The notes under the pieces are model-generated. The model was not told the origin of the DNA and made no database searches. It saw only the letters and a program-made list of their open reading frames with translations. Of a stretch of DNA of 64,000 nucleotides, positions 1-8,303 are shown piece by piece. Origin of the DNA: Streptomyces sp. f51 (GTDB taxonomy: Bacteria; Actinomycetota; Actinomycetes; Streptomycetales; Streptomycetaceae); the NCBI RefSeq assembly GCF_037940415.1, contig NZ_CP149798.1, positions 6,171,001 to 6,235,000 on the forward strand, written 5' to 3'. Within the stretch, counting starts at the first letter, position 1, and each line of letters begins with the position of its first letter. Position numbers and translations under genes: made by a program.

Positions 1-1
1 C

Positions 2-775
2 CTGCTGGACCAGGATCCCTTCGTCCTGTTCCTGCTGCGCGGCAGGGGCGAGCGAGAACTGCTCGACGCCCTCTCCCGGCGCAACGCCACCCGAGCGGCC
101 CGCGCCGCCCAGGAGCGGGAACCGGCACAGCCCGCCGGTGTGCGCGCCCGTGACGCTCTCGCGCGACGCGTGCCGCCGCCGCTGCCCGCTCCGCTGCCGC
201 CGCCCGCGCACCCCGAGCAGCCACCGGCCTACCCGGGCGCACCGGGCGGCCCGGACGCGTTCGCGCTGGACCAGTTGGCCACCGACGCGGCGGCTCGCGC
301 GTACACGCTGCTGACCTCGGGCCGTGATCCCGTCGCGGAACTGACGCTCTGGCAGGACGCGGTGCGCCTGGCCGCCGCCCGCCCCGGGTCGGGGCTCACG
401 GCCGCGACCCGTGCCCTCTACTCCTCGCTCGCCTCCGCGACCGGCCGTACCCCGATCGATCTGGCACGGGCGGTCGCCGCCTGGCGGCAGGGCGGTTTCG
501 AGGCGCTCGCGGTGCTCGAAGAACCCTGGGACCCCCCGGCGGGACGGTTCGACCGGGCCAGACCGCTGCTCATGGCGGCCGACTTCCCGGCCTTCCGGCC
601 CTGGCGCAACCACCTCACCCACCCGAGCGGCCACGCACAGCTCCGCCTCGGCCGCAACGGCCTGTGGTACGCCTACGAGTCCGAGCCCGGCCAGGACGAC
701 TGGTGGCCCCGCGGCACCCCGGACCTCGACCCGGTCGGCGCCCTGACGGGCCTGGGCGCACCGGACGAACTCTGA
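2..775 (+). CDS. SWIM zinc-finger family protein, C-terminal part (5' truncated by window edge)
   Basis: The reading frame is open from base 2, so the gene begins before the window; the ATG-like GTG at 140 is internal. The visible 257 residues start with DPFVLFLLRGRGERELLDAL, a segment that in streptomycete SWIM-domain proteins follows the zinc-binding CxC...CxH motif. A proline-rich linker comes next, then a helical C-terminal domain. The SWIM motif itself is not in view. SWIM proteins are putative nucleic-acid or protein binding factors, often encoded next to an AAA or VWA protein gene; those would lie upstream and cannot be seen. The family call rests on this short flank only. Confidence 0.55.
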   Translation: MLDQDPFVLFLLRGRGERELLDALSRRNATRAARAAQEREPAQPAGVRARDALARRVPPPLPAPLPPPAHPEQPPAYPGAPGGPDAFALDQLATDAAARAYTLLTSGRDPVAELTLWQDAVRLAAARPGSGLTAATRALYSSLASATGRTPIDLARAVAAWRQGGFEALAVLEEPWDPPAGRFDRARPLLMAADFPAFRPWRNHLTHPSGHAQLRLGRNGLWYAYESEPGQDDWWPRGTPDLDPVGALTGLGAPDEL

Positions 776-1135
776 TCCCGGGCGGGTCCCCGTGACGCCC
801 ACCGGGCGACGGCGTGAGGACCTTCGGACGACCACGTCGCTCCTGTCCGGCCCCGTACCTTCGCGTCCGTGGCCCGACGCCCGCGACCGGCGATGAACTC
901 GACGTCCGCGCCACGCTGTTGACGACTCGGCGCCGCACCCGCGGCCGGTCGGGCCACAGCCGCCCCGTCTTCCAGGGCCCTGCGGGAACGCCGACCGTGC
1001 CGCCGTCCGGCACCGCGGCCGGATCGCCGCGTACGGTTCGACCGCCGAGGTGCTGGGCAGTCCTCGGGACGACTGCACCAGGCGGGCCGCCCCGCCCGTT
1101 CCCGACCCCGACCACTCCGCGACGGTGAGCCGACG

Positions 1136-1387
1136 ATGAGACGCGCACGATGGGCCGATGCCCTCGCCCGATGGACCCCCGGCCTGATGGCGGTCGGATG
1201 CCTGTTGTCCGGATGCCCGGTGCCCGGGCCGCCGGTCCACCAGGAGCAGCCGGAACCGGAGCCGAGCGGCCGGCCGCCCTCCTGGCATCCGGAGTCCTGC
1301 GCCGCGCACATCCCGCCGACGGACGTGGAGCGGGAGCTGTGGTCCGCCCTGAGCCCCGCGCCCCCGGGCGCGCGCACGCGCGCCTGA
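1136..1387 (+). CDS. Possible small lipoprotein
   Basis: An 83-residue ORF with an Arg-rich start, a hydrophobic stretch (about residues 15-26) and a plausible lipobox L-L-S-G-C with Cys27, followed by a proline-rich tail (PGPPVHQEQPEPEPS). This is the layout of a short actinobacterial lipoprotein, but no family is recognised. A weak GGTGAG lies just upstream of the ATG. The preceding stretch 776-1135 and the tail 1388-1492 hold no convincing gene on either strand; overlapping minus-strand ORFs there are Arg/Gly-rich shadows. Confidence 0.35.
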   Translation: MRRARWADALARWTPGLMAVGCLLSGCPVPGPPVHQEQPEPEPSGRPPSWHPESCAAHIPPTDVERELWSALSPAPPGARTRA

Positions 1388-1492
1388 AGCCCGCCGCGAG
1401 ACCTTCACGGGGCTATCACATGCGGGGACGCCTTGCACAGGGCCCTCGACCCGAGGACGTGAGAATCCGCGAGATGTGAGAACGTGCAGGGC

Positions 1493-2788
1493 GTGAGTGA
1501 GACGAAGACCCCTGCCCTGCAATACCGCCTCGACGGCCCGGAAGACGCCCCGGTCCTCATACTCGGACCCTCGCTCGGCACCACCTGGCACATGTGGGAC
1601 AGGCAGGTCCCCGAGCTCGCGAAGACGTGGCGGATCTTCCGCTTCGACCTGCCGGGACACGGCGGAGCGCCCGCCTATCCGGCCGGATCGGTGTCCGAAC
1701 TCGCCGGGCGGCTGCTGGCCACGCTCGACCAGCTGGGCATCCAGCACTTCGGGTACGCGGGCTGCGCCTTCGGCGGGGCCATCGGGCTCGAACTGGCGCT
1801 GCGCCGCCCCGAGCGGGTCGCTTCCCTCGCGCTGATCGCCGCCTCGGCCCGCTTCGGCACGGCCGACGAGTTCCGGCAGCGTGGAGTGATCGTGAGGTCG
1901 AACGGCCTCGACCCGATCGCCCGTACCTCGCCCGAACGCTGGTTCACGAGCGGCTTCGCGGCGGCCCAGCCCGCGATCACCGAGTGGGCCGTGCAGATGG
2001 TGCGCACCACCGATCCCGGCTGCTACATCGCGGCCTGCGAGGCGCTCGCCGCCTTCGACGTACGGGGCGAACTGGGCCTGGTGGGAGTGCCGACCCTCGT
2101 CCTGGCCGGCTCCGACGACCAGGTCACCGGGCCCGCCGAGGCACGCACCCTGGTCGCCGGGATACCGGACGCGCGCCTCGCGGTCGTCCCCGGTGCGTCG
2201 CACCTGGTTCCCGTGGAGCAGCCCGCCGCCGTGACGGATCTGCTCGTACGGCACTTCTCCAGCGCCTGGCTGCCCGCCTTCGACTCGACCACCGGACAGC
2301 TGGCGGTCCAGGTCCCGCAGGCGTACCCCGTGCAGGCGGCCCCGCCTCCGGTCGGACCCTTCGCCGAGATCGCCCCGGCACCCGTGGCGCCCGAGCTCAC
2401 GGGGCGGCAGGACTCGTACGACATCGGGATCAAGGTGCGCCGCGAGGTGCTGGGGGACGCGCACGTCGACGGGGTGCTCTCGTCGGCGGACGAGTTCTCC
2501 GGGGACTTCCAGGAGCTCGTCACCCGTTACGCGTGGGGCGAGGTCTGGGACCGGCCCGGACTCGACCGGCGTTCGCGCAGCTGTGTGACGCTGACCGCGC
2601 TGGTCGCGGGCGGTCACCTCGACGAGCTCGCCGTCCACACCCGTGCCGCCCTGCGCAACGGTCTCACCCCGGTGGAGATCAAGGAAGTGCTGCTCCAGAC
2701 GGCCGTCTACTGCGGTGTTCCGGCCGCGAACAGCGCGTTCCGGGTGGCGCAGAAGGTCATTCACGAGGAGACCACGCCCCAGGAGTGA
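1493..2788 (+). CDS. pcaL: 3-oxoadipate enol-lactonase / 4-carboxymuconolactone decarboxylase fusion
   Basis: Bifunctional enzyme of the protocatechuate branch of the beta-ketoadipate pathway. The first ~250 residues are an alpha/beta hydrolase (PcaD-like) and the last ~120 a CMD domain (PcaC-like; GxxVRREVLG, YAWGEVWDRPGLDRRSRS, VYCGVPAAN). The two are joined by an Ala/Pro linker, the normal actinobacterial fusion. The oxyanion segment GPSLGTTWHMWD, an Asp in AGSDDQVTG and a His in PGASHLVP are present. The nucleophile elbow reads GCAFGG, with Ala where PcaD enzymes have Ser and a Cys just before it. GTG 1493 is preferred because homologues begin near SETKTP; GTG 1484 is the alternative. No other pca gene is nearby, so the gene is isolated from its pathway here. 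Confidence 0.88.
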   Translation: MSETKTPALQYRLDGPEDAPVLILGPSLGTTWHMWDRQVPELAKTWRIFRFDLPGHGGAPAYPAGSVSELAGRLLATLDQLGIQHFGYAGCAFGGAIGLELALRRPERVASLALIAASARFGTADEFRQRGVIVRSNGLDPIARTSPERWFTSGFAAAQPAITEWAVQMVRTTDPGCYIAACEALAAFDVRGELGLVGVPTLVLAGSDDQVTGPAEARTLVAGIPDARLAVVPGASHLVPVEQPAAVTDLLVRHFSSAWLPAFDSTTGQLAVQVPQAYPVQAAPPPVGPFAEIAPAPVAPELTGRQDSYDIGIKVRREVLGDAHVDGVLSSADEFSGDFQELVTRYAWGEVWDRPGLDRRSRSCVTLTALVAGGHLDELAVHTRAALRNGLTPVEIKEVLLQTAVYCGVPAANSAFRVAQKVIHEETTPQE

Positions 2789-2814
2789 GCGCCGAGCCGC
2801 CCGTAGGCCCGTAC

Positions 2815-2841
2815 ACCCGTCCGCTCCCGGAGCGGACGGGT
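2815..2841. terminator. Terminator-like palindrome after pcaL
   Basis: Perfect 13-bp inverted repeat (ACCCGTCCGCTCC / GGAGCGGACGGGT) around one central base. A real hairpin would need to open a few central pairs. It lies 27 nt after the pcaL stop and before the next gene on the same strand. There is no U tract, as is common in streptomycetes. Confidence 0.6.
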
Positions 2842-2894
2842 GGCTCCGTCCACAGGAGTGACCTCCGGGGCGGGTGCGGGGGCAGGATGGACCC

Positions 2895-3530
2895 ATGAGG
2901 CTCACGAAGAAGTCGCACGCCTGCGTCCGTCTGGAGAAGGACGGGCGGACGCTCGTCATCGATCCCGGGGGTTTCAGCGAGGAGGACGCGGCTCTGGGGG
3001 CCGACGTCATCCTCGTGACGCACGAGCATCCCGACCACTTTGACGAGGAGCGGCTGCGCACGGCCATGGAGGCCGACCCGGCGGCCGAGATCTGGACCCT
3101 GAGGTCGGTGGCGGAGAAGGTCTCGGCGGCCTTCCCCGGCCGGGTGCACACCGTCGGTCACGGCGACACGTTCACCGCCGCCGGTTTCGACGTCCAGGTG
3201 CACGGCGAGCTGCACGCGGTGATCCATCCCGACATCCCGCGGATCACGAACGTCGGGTACCTCGTCGACGACGGCCGCGTCTTCCACCCCGGGGACGCCC
3301 TCACCGTCCCCGGCCGCCCGGTCGAGACGCTGATGCTCCCCGTGATGGCCCCGTGGAACAAGATCTCCGAGGTCATCGAGTACGTCCGCGAGGTCGCGCC
3401 GCAACGCGCGTACGACATCCACGACGCCCTGCTCACGGACCTCGCCCGGCCGATCTACGACCGCCAGATCGGCGCCCTCGGCGGCTCGGAGCACCTGAGG
3501 CTGACGCCGGGGGCGTCGGCGGAGGTCTGA
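2895..3530 (+). CDS. MBL-fold metal-dependent hydrolase
   Basis: 211-residue metallo-beta-lactamase-fold protein of the UlaG/YtnP-like short type. The metal motif HEHPDHFD appears near residue 48, further ligand candidates are HGELHAVIH and HPGDAL, and a late His is in YDIHDALL. The fold hydrolyses phosphoesters, lactones or thioesters through a dinuclear metal site; the substrate is unknown. ATG 2895 is chosen over the upstream in-frame GTG at 2874 because GGGGGCAGG lies at a suitable distance and the protein then starts MRLTKKSHAC, typical of the family. It has no signal peptide and is likely cytosolic. Confidence 0.8.
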   Translation: MRLTKKSHACVRLEKDGRTLVIDPGGFSEEDAALGADVILVTHEHPDHFDEERLRTAMEADPAAEIWTLRSVAEKVSAAFPGRVHTVGHGDTFTAAGFDVQVHGELHAVIHPDIPRITNVGYLVDDGRVFHPGDALTVPGRPVETLMLPVMAPWNKISEVIEYVREVAPQRAYDIHDALLTDLARPIYDRQIGALGGSEHLRLTPGASAEV

Positions 3531-3611
3531 GCGGCCGCACACGGTCCCCGGGTGCCCCGGTGGCGTCCCGGTGACGCGGGCGGGCGGCACGGGGTGTCCG
3601 GGGCGGACCCG

Positions 3612-3634
3612 TTGTCGTACCCGCCCGGTAGGTT
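3612..3634 (+). promoter_or_regulatory. RecA-NDp-like (PafBC-type) promoter of exonuclease III
   Basis: TTGTCGTACCC, six bases, then TAGGTT. This follows the arrangement of the DNA-damage promoter class described for recA in mycobacteria and Streptomyces (TTGTCAGTGGC-N6-TAGGGT), matching well in the first TTGTC block and in TAGGxT. The -10-like block ends 7 nt before the ATG at 3642, so the transcript would have a very short leader or none. The match is read by eye. Confidence 0.5.
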
Positions 3635-3641
3635 GTGAGGC

Positions 3642-4421
3642 ATGCGTATCGCGACCTGGAACGTGAACTCGATCACCGCCCGTCTCCCGAGACTGCTGGC
3701 CTGGCTGGAGAGTAGCGGCACGGACGTGCTGTGCCTCCAGGAGGCCAAGGTCGCCGCGGAGCAGTTCCCCACCGAGCAGCTGCGGGAGCTGGGTTACGAG
3801 GCGGCCGTGCACGCCACGGGACGGTGGAACGGCGTGGCGGTGATCTCCCGGGTCGGCCTGGAGGACGTGGTCAAGGGCCTGCCCGGCGGTCCGGTGTACG
3901 AAGGGGCGGAGGAGCCCCGGGCCGTGTCCGCGACCTGCGGCCCGGTCCGTGTCTGGTCGGTGTACGTGCCGAACGGCCGCGAGGTGGACCACGCCCACTA
4001 CGCGTACAAGCTGGAGTGGTTCGAGGCCCTGAGAGCGGCGGTGGCGGGCGACGCGGCGGGCAGCCGCCCCTTCGCGGTGATGGGCGACTACAACGTGGCG
4101 CCCACGGACGACGACGTGTACGACGTGGCCGCGTTCGAGGGCCTGACCCATGTCACCCCGGCCGAGCGCGCCGCGCTGGCGGCCCTGCGCGAGACGGGTC
4201 TGACGGACGTGGTCCCGCGTCCCCTCAAGTACGACCACCCGTACACGTACTGGGACTACCGCCAGCTCTGCTTCCCGAAGAACCGCGGCATGCGCATCGA
4301 CCTCGTCTACGGCAACGAGGCGTTCGCTGCGGCGGCCAAGGACGCCTACGTCGACCGCGAGGAGCGCAAGGGCAAGGGCGCCTCGGACCACGCACCGGTC
4401 GTGGTGGACCTGGACGTCTAG
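3642..4421 (+). CDS. xthA: Exodeoxyribonuclease III
   Basis: 259-residue AP endonuclease/3'-5' exonuclease of the endonuclease-exonuclease-phosphatase family, acting in base-excision repair. The motifs run in order: TWNVNSI with Asn7, LCLQEAKV with catalytic metal-binding Glu34, GDYNVAPTDDDVYD, the WDYRQLCFPKNRGMRIDLV block and the C-terminal SDHAPVVVDL. Length is normal for the family. The gene stands alone. The candidate damage-type promoter directly in front fits its repair role. The start ATG has GAGG immediately upstream, too close for an ideal ribosome site, consistent with a near-leaderless transcript. Confidence 0.92.
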   Translation: MRIATWNVNSITARLPRLLAWLESSGTDVLCLQEAKVAAEQFPTEQLRELGYEAAVHATGRWNGVAVISRVGLEDVVKGLPGGPVYEGAEEPRAVSATCGPVRVWSVYVPNGREVDHAHYAYKLEWFEALRAAVAGDAAGSRPFAVMGDYNVAPTDDDVYDVAAFEGLTHVTPAERAALAALRETGLTDVVPRPLKYDHPYTYWDYRQLCFPKNRGMRIDLVYGNEAFAAAAKDAYVDREERKGKGASDHAPVVVDLDV

Positions 4422-4619
4422 GCCACAGGTATCCGGCCGCGCGATCGCGGGCATCCTCTCCCCACGGACGGCTGGGAGGCAGGCGGGCATCCCGGGAGTC
4501 TTCGAGCGTCATGATTCGCCTCATTTGCCCGATTCCGTGATGGAATGCGGCTAGCTGCCTTTTGTTCACATGAACGGGACATGGAGCTTCGGCGATCGCA
4601 TCCCACGGAGAGGCCGGTC

Positions 4620-5060
4620 ATGAACATCCCCTTCTTGGACAAGCTGCTCAAGCGGCGTCCGGTGCGGCGGGACCGGCCTCTCGCCAGGGCCTTCGAGGAT
4701 GATCCGGTGGGTGTCGCCGAGCTGCTCTCGGAGTGTGAGCTGCTCCGCTCCCAGGCCGCGGCCGTGGGCCTCGAACTGGACGACACCCCGGACTCGTTGG
4801 TGGCTCTCGACCAGCTTCTGCCGCTGTGGCGCGACGACCCCGAGGCGCTGCCCTGGCTCGGCAACGACGCCGGCCTCTATCTCGGGACCGTCGTGGTGCG
4901 CACGGTGCCGGGTGCCTGCTGGCACGTCTGGCCCGGCGGCAGCCCGGCCGTCCGGCTCCCCTCGGGCCGTGAGATCCCGGTCGTCGAGGCGGGCCTGGAC
5001 TGGGCCGTGCAGGGCGTCCCCGAGCTGTCCCAGATGTACGCCGAGGCCACGGAGGCCTGA
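4620..5060 (+). CDS. DUF6278 family protein
   Basis: 146-residue soluble protein known from many Streptomyces genomes (MNIPFLDKLL start, LLSECELLRSQAAAVGLELD and PWLGNDAGLYLGTVVVRT blocks). Function is unknown. ATG 4620 is preceded by GGAGAGG and is preferred over the upstream in-frame ATG-like start at 4545, which would add an unrelated 25-residue extension. It has no signal peptide or membrane segment. The 198-nt gap before it holds no gene. Confidence 0.75.
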   Translation: MNIPFLDKLLKRRPVRRDRPLARAFEDDPVGVAELLSECELLRSQAAAVGLELDDTPDSLVALDQLLPLWRDDPEALPWLGNDAGLYLGTVVVRTVPGACWHVWPGGSPAVRLPSGREIPVVEAGLDWAVQGVPELSQMYAEATEA

Positions 5061-5193
5061 CCGGAGCGCCCCTCGGGGGTGTCCCGGCGATGCCTCCGAG
5101 TGTCGTGATCCGCTCTTCATCCAGCCTCAAATACGGCTAATTCCCCGATGTGCGTGTCGCCCCAAAAGCGGTGATTTGCGCCGATAGTTTGCG

Positions 5194-5615
5194 GTGGCCG
5201 ACACGGCCGGAGCGGGCAGTACCGGCATGGCCGTCGATCCGCCGATCGACCTGTACGACGACACCACGCACTTCGGGGAGCCGCATGTTCCGCAGGACGA
5301 CGACCTCGCCTCCGACACGGGAGGGGTGGCCGGTCACCGGACCGTCGGACCGATCCCCGACCCTCCGGTGACGCGGACTTCCTCGGGCCCGGGAGGCCGG
5401 GCGCGGCGATCCTCGACTACGATTTGCCGTTCATCCCCGTGATGACGGTGATCTCGCCGATCCGCATCGGGATGTGTGTGCCGCTCCTCCGGTCCGCCCC
5501 AAGGGCGTACGGGCGGGTGCGGCACAGTCCCGAGACCGAGGCCGTGGGCATGGCTCCGGCCGAACCAGGGACGCTGCTGCCGGGTGGGGTACCCCACACA
5601 GCCCCGACGCTGTAG
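5194..5615 (+). pseudogene. Possible small gene with an internal frameshift
   Basis: From GTG 5194 the frame reads with normal high GC third positions through an acidic peptide (PPIDLYDDTTHFGEPHVPQDD) to about 5370, then turns Arg/Ser-rich. From about 5380 the neighbouring frame becomes coding-like (LDYDLPFIPVMTVISP) and runs to a stop at 5615. A single frameshift near 5370 would join the two into a protein of about 140 residues. No family is recognised. The remainder of 5061-5662 shows only a GGGGTACCCC palindrome near 5587. The alternative is non-coding sequence with chance composition. Confidence 0.25.
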
Positions 5616-5662
5616 GGGGGCAGTAGCTCACAGGGCCAGGCCCGGCCGGCGCCAGCCGGAGA

Positions 5663-7237
5663 TCACTGCTCGCGCAGGGGTACCGACACGTAGGACGGGT
5701 CGTGCTCCGGCGAGGAGAAGGTCAGCTGCGCGCCGGACGGGTTGTGCTCGATGTAGAGCGGGTCGACCGTGTCGACGACCACGGCCAGGTGATGTCCGGC
5801 CGGGACGTCGTAGGCCGTGGAGAACAGGTCCAGGTCCACTCCGAAGGGCTCGCCGGGTGTCCGCCCGTGGAAGGTGTACGGCGCGTTGCTGATCAGCTTG
5901 CCGATGCCGAGCGGGCCCACGTCGTAGAGATAGGCGATGAACGTGCCGCTCTCCTTCGTACCGGTGACCGTGGTGTGGAGCTTGACGGTCCCTCGTACGC
6001 GCTGGGGGCTCGCGTAGGTCTGCGACTGCCACACCGCGGCCCAGTAGCGCGGCAGGAGCGGGATCGAGGCCATCGGCGGGATCCGGGTGAGCTGGTCGAG
6101 GATGCTGGACAGGAAGATGACCCCGCCGTCCGCGCCCGAGTCGACGTTCGTGTGGATCCGGGTGGTGCCCTCCAGGGCGATCTTCCGGGTGGTCGCGCCG
6201 ACCGACTTCCAGTCCGGGTAGCCCTCGTAGCCGCCCGTGGAGCGGGACTTGAGCTGAACCGGCTGCTCCTGGTCGATGCCGTTGTCCTTGCCCGCCAGAT
6301 AGTGGTCGAACCAGCGGCCGGTGTCGGTCCACACGTCGTTGGGGAGCCCGAACAGGCCGGTGATCTCGGCGGTCGCGTGGTCGCCGGGGCGGAACTCCAG
6401 CCGCTTGGGTCCGGTCAGTTCGTCGTAGAACTTCGCGTACTGGTTGGCCGAGAAGATCGTGTCGCCCCAGGTGTTGGCCATGAAGACGGCGGGACGGTTC
6501 TTGTCGAGCTGATCGAGATAGGTCTCGGGGGAACGTTTCTTCCCCCAGTCGATCAGATCCTGTTCCTTCGACAGGTTCGAGGCGAAGAAGTCCTTGAACA
6601 CCTGCTGGGTCTCGGCGCTGGGGCGCCCCGTGATGTGCCCGACGCCGTCCAGCAGGGCGGCCGCCTGGACGTGTTCGGTGCGTCCGGAGTAGATCGACGT
6701 CGTCAGGTCGGCCCAGCCGCTCAGGGCCGCGACCGCCTTGATGCGCCGGTCGTGCGCCGCGGCCAGCAGACTGATCCCGGCGCCGTACGAGACGCCCGCC
6801 ACGCCCACCCTCCGCGCGTCGGCGGGGGTGTTGGCCAGCGCCCAGTCGATCACCTTCGAGACGTCCGCGGTGTCCTGGGGACCGGCCACGTCGATCTCGC
6901 CGCCCGACTGCCAGAAGCCGCGGACGTTGTAACTGACGACGACATAGCCGGAGTTCGCGAGCTTCTGGGCCTGGGCGAGGTACTCGATCTGGGGCAGGCC
7001 CCAGCTCGTGGGCAGCACGATGAGCGGATAGGAGCGGGTGCCGTCCGCTCCCGCGGGGGTGACGACGTTGGCCTTGAGGGTCGTGCCGCCGTCACCGGAG
7101 ATGTCCACGAAGCGGATGCCGCCCGAGCCGCCCGCGGCGTGGGCGGCGGGCGCCAGGCCCAGGCCCGCGGCGGCGATCAGGGTGGCGGAGAGGGCGCCGA
7201 CGGCGGATGTGCGCAGGGGGTTGCGACCGTTTCTCAA
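5663..7237 (-). CDS. Secreted S15/CocE-type alpha/beta hydrolase (X-Pro dipeptidyl-peptidase-like)
   Basis: Exported hydrolase of the peptidase S15/CocE/NonD superfamily, which cleaves X-Pro peptides, acyl esters or related bonds. It has an Arg-containing N region, a hydrophobic core (TSAVGALSATLIAAAGLGLA) and an Ala-x-Ala cleavage site before GGSGG. The nucleophile motif is GVSYGAG, the Asp is in GDTIFSANQ and the His in GDHATAEI, followed by the beta-jellyroll C-terminal domain of this family. TTG 7237 has GAGGAG at good spacing; GTG 7252 in the same frame is the alternative and overlaps the ribosome site. The palindromes at 7292-7320 suggest repressor control. Physiological substrate unknown. 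Confidence 0.8.
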   Translation of the reverse strand: MRNGRNPLRTSAVGALSATLIAAAGLGLAPAAHAAGGSGGIRFVDISGDGGTTLKANVVTPAGADGTRSYPLIVLPTSWGLPQIEYLAQAQKLANSGYVVVSYNVRGFWQSGGEIDVAGPQDTADVSKVIDWALANTPADARRVGVAGVSYGAGISLLAAAHDRRIKAVAALSGWADLTTSIYSGRTEHVQAAALLDGVGHITGRPSAETQQVFKDFFASNLSKEQDLIDWGKKRSPETYLDQLDKNRPAVFMANTWGDTIFSANQYAKFYDELTGPKRLEFRPGDHATAEITGLFGLPNDVWTDTGRWFDHYLAGKDNGIDQEQPVQLKSRSTGGYEGYPDWKSVGATTRKIALEGTTRIHTNVDSGADGGVIFLSSILDQLTRIPPMASIPLLPRYWAAVWQSQTYASPQRVRGTVKLHTTVTGTKESGTFIAYLYDVGPLGIGKLISNAPYTFHGRTPGEPFGVDLDLFSTAYDVPAGHHLAVVVDTVDPLYIEHNPSGAQLTFSSPEHDPSYVSVPLREQ

Positions 7238-7291
7238 CGGGTCACTCCTCACTTGGTCAGTGCAAGGTGACCCGACGGTAACCGCGGCGGC

Positions 7292-7320
7292 TTACTCGAA
7301 GTAACCCGTCGGTAAGTTAC
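7292..7320. promoter_or_regulatory. Overlapping palindromes upstream of the S15/CocE gene
   Basis: TTACT-cga-AGTAA (7292-7304) overlaps GTAAC-n10-GTTAC (7301-7320). A third AGTAAC follows at about 7325, and an ACCCG[A/T]CGGTAA element occurs twice (about 7270 and 7304). The cluster lies 55-85 bp upstream of the hydrolase start and resembles TetR- or MarR-type operators. No regulator gene is adjacent. Confidence 0.4.
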
Positions 7321-7375
7321 GTGCGAGTAACGATTGTTGAAGTGTTCATTGCCAGCTCCCGGGGCGGGCGTGCCC

Positions 7376-8200
7376 TCAGGTACGGCGACGGGCCCTCGGC
7401 GTGGCCGACTTCGCCGCGCCCTCCCCGTCCTGACCGGGCTCCGACTCCGGGTCCGGTGCCGGTTCCAGGGCGGGCGGCGTCGGCAGCGGGGCCTGGGCGG
7501 CGCGGGTGACGTCCGCGACGACCTCGACGACATCGGGGCCGTACGCCTGGGAGTTCACGACCTTCAGCAGCAGGACGAAGCTGTTGCCGCCGTGCTTGCG
7601 GGCCAGGCGCGCGTGGTTGCGGGCGAGGTAGCGGGTCGCCGCCTGGTTGGTGATCGCGCGCTGTCCGCAGAAGAGGAAGACCGGTCTCACGTCACGGCTC
7701 TGGCCCGCGGTGAGTCGGGCCAGGATCACGTACTCCGCCTGGCCCGACTCCAGGCGGTACCGCTCGCTGCCTATCTGGAAGGCGCCCCGGTCGGGTCCCC
7801 GCCCGGAGTCGGTGTTGACCTGAACGCCCGGCAGCAGGGACTGGAGATGCGCGGCCATGCGCCGGTTGGAGGCCGGCCCGCCCACACAGAACTCCGTGCG
7901 TTCGCCGAAGCCCTGCTGGGTCGCGTCGTGCGCGATGACCTGGGCGTGTGCGCCGCAGTCCTTGATCAGCGCGGACAGTTCGAGGAGCGCGAAGACGTCG
8001 TGCCGCATCACCGTGAGCTCGGGACCGCCCGCCTCGCGGTTCACCACAAGGAGTGATTCGGAGTTGTCGGGGAGCCCGAAGAACGCCTGCTTGCGGCGGA
8101 GCTTGCGCTTCCACAGGTAGGTGCGGGCGAGCCAGCCGAGCGCGGCACTGAGGCCGGCGGCCAGGACGCCGAGGACGATGTTGCGCACGTCGTCATTCAT
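7376..8200 (-). CDS. Membrane-anchored hypothetical protein
   Basis: 274 residues from ATG 8200. One N-terminal membrane segment (about residues 4-26, VRNIVLGVLAAGLSAALGWL) is followed by a basic stop-transfer (KRKLRRK). A soluble domain of about 200 residues comes next (NSESLLVVNREAGGPELTVM, GPASNRRMAAHL, FLFCGQRAITNQAATRYLARNH), then a Pro/Glu-rich tail. The soluble part carries an S-N-E-S..R-D..ELS pattern seen in several streptomycete membrane-anchored proteins without known function. The in-frame upstream start at 8224 adds only eight residues and has no better ribosome site. Confidence 0.65.
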   Translation of the reverse strand: MNDDVRNIVLGVLAAGLSAALGWLARTYLWKRKLRRKQAFFGLPDNSESLLVVNREAGGPELTVMRHDVFALLELSALIKDCGAHAQVIAHDATQQGFGERTEFCVGGPASNRRMAAHLQSLLPGVQVNTDSGRGPDRGAFQIGSERYRLESGQAEYVILARLTAGQSRDVRPVFLFCGQRAITNQAATRYLARNHARLARKHGGNSFVLLLKVVNSQAYGPDVVEVVADVTRAAQAPLPTPPALEPAPDPESEPGQDGEGAAKSATPRARRRT

Positions 8201-8303
8201 GTGCGCGCATGCTAGCGGGCCCACGGAACCGTGTTCGAGGGGGCCTTATGCGGTGACGGCGGTGAAGTTACGCTGCGCGGACGGCTGTTGACTGGAGGTA
8301 TTG

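Noticed and set aside
2757..4490. 577-residue minus-strand ORF
   Set aside because: It covers the MBL-fold and exonuclease III genes on the opposite strand, is Arg/Val/His-rich and has no family motif; a shadow of high-GC coding DNA.
5702..7270. 522-residue plus-strand ORF
   Set aside because: Lies antisense to the S15/CocE hydrolase, with composition typical of a third-position shadow.
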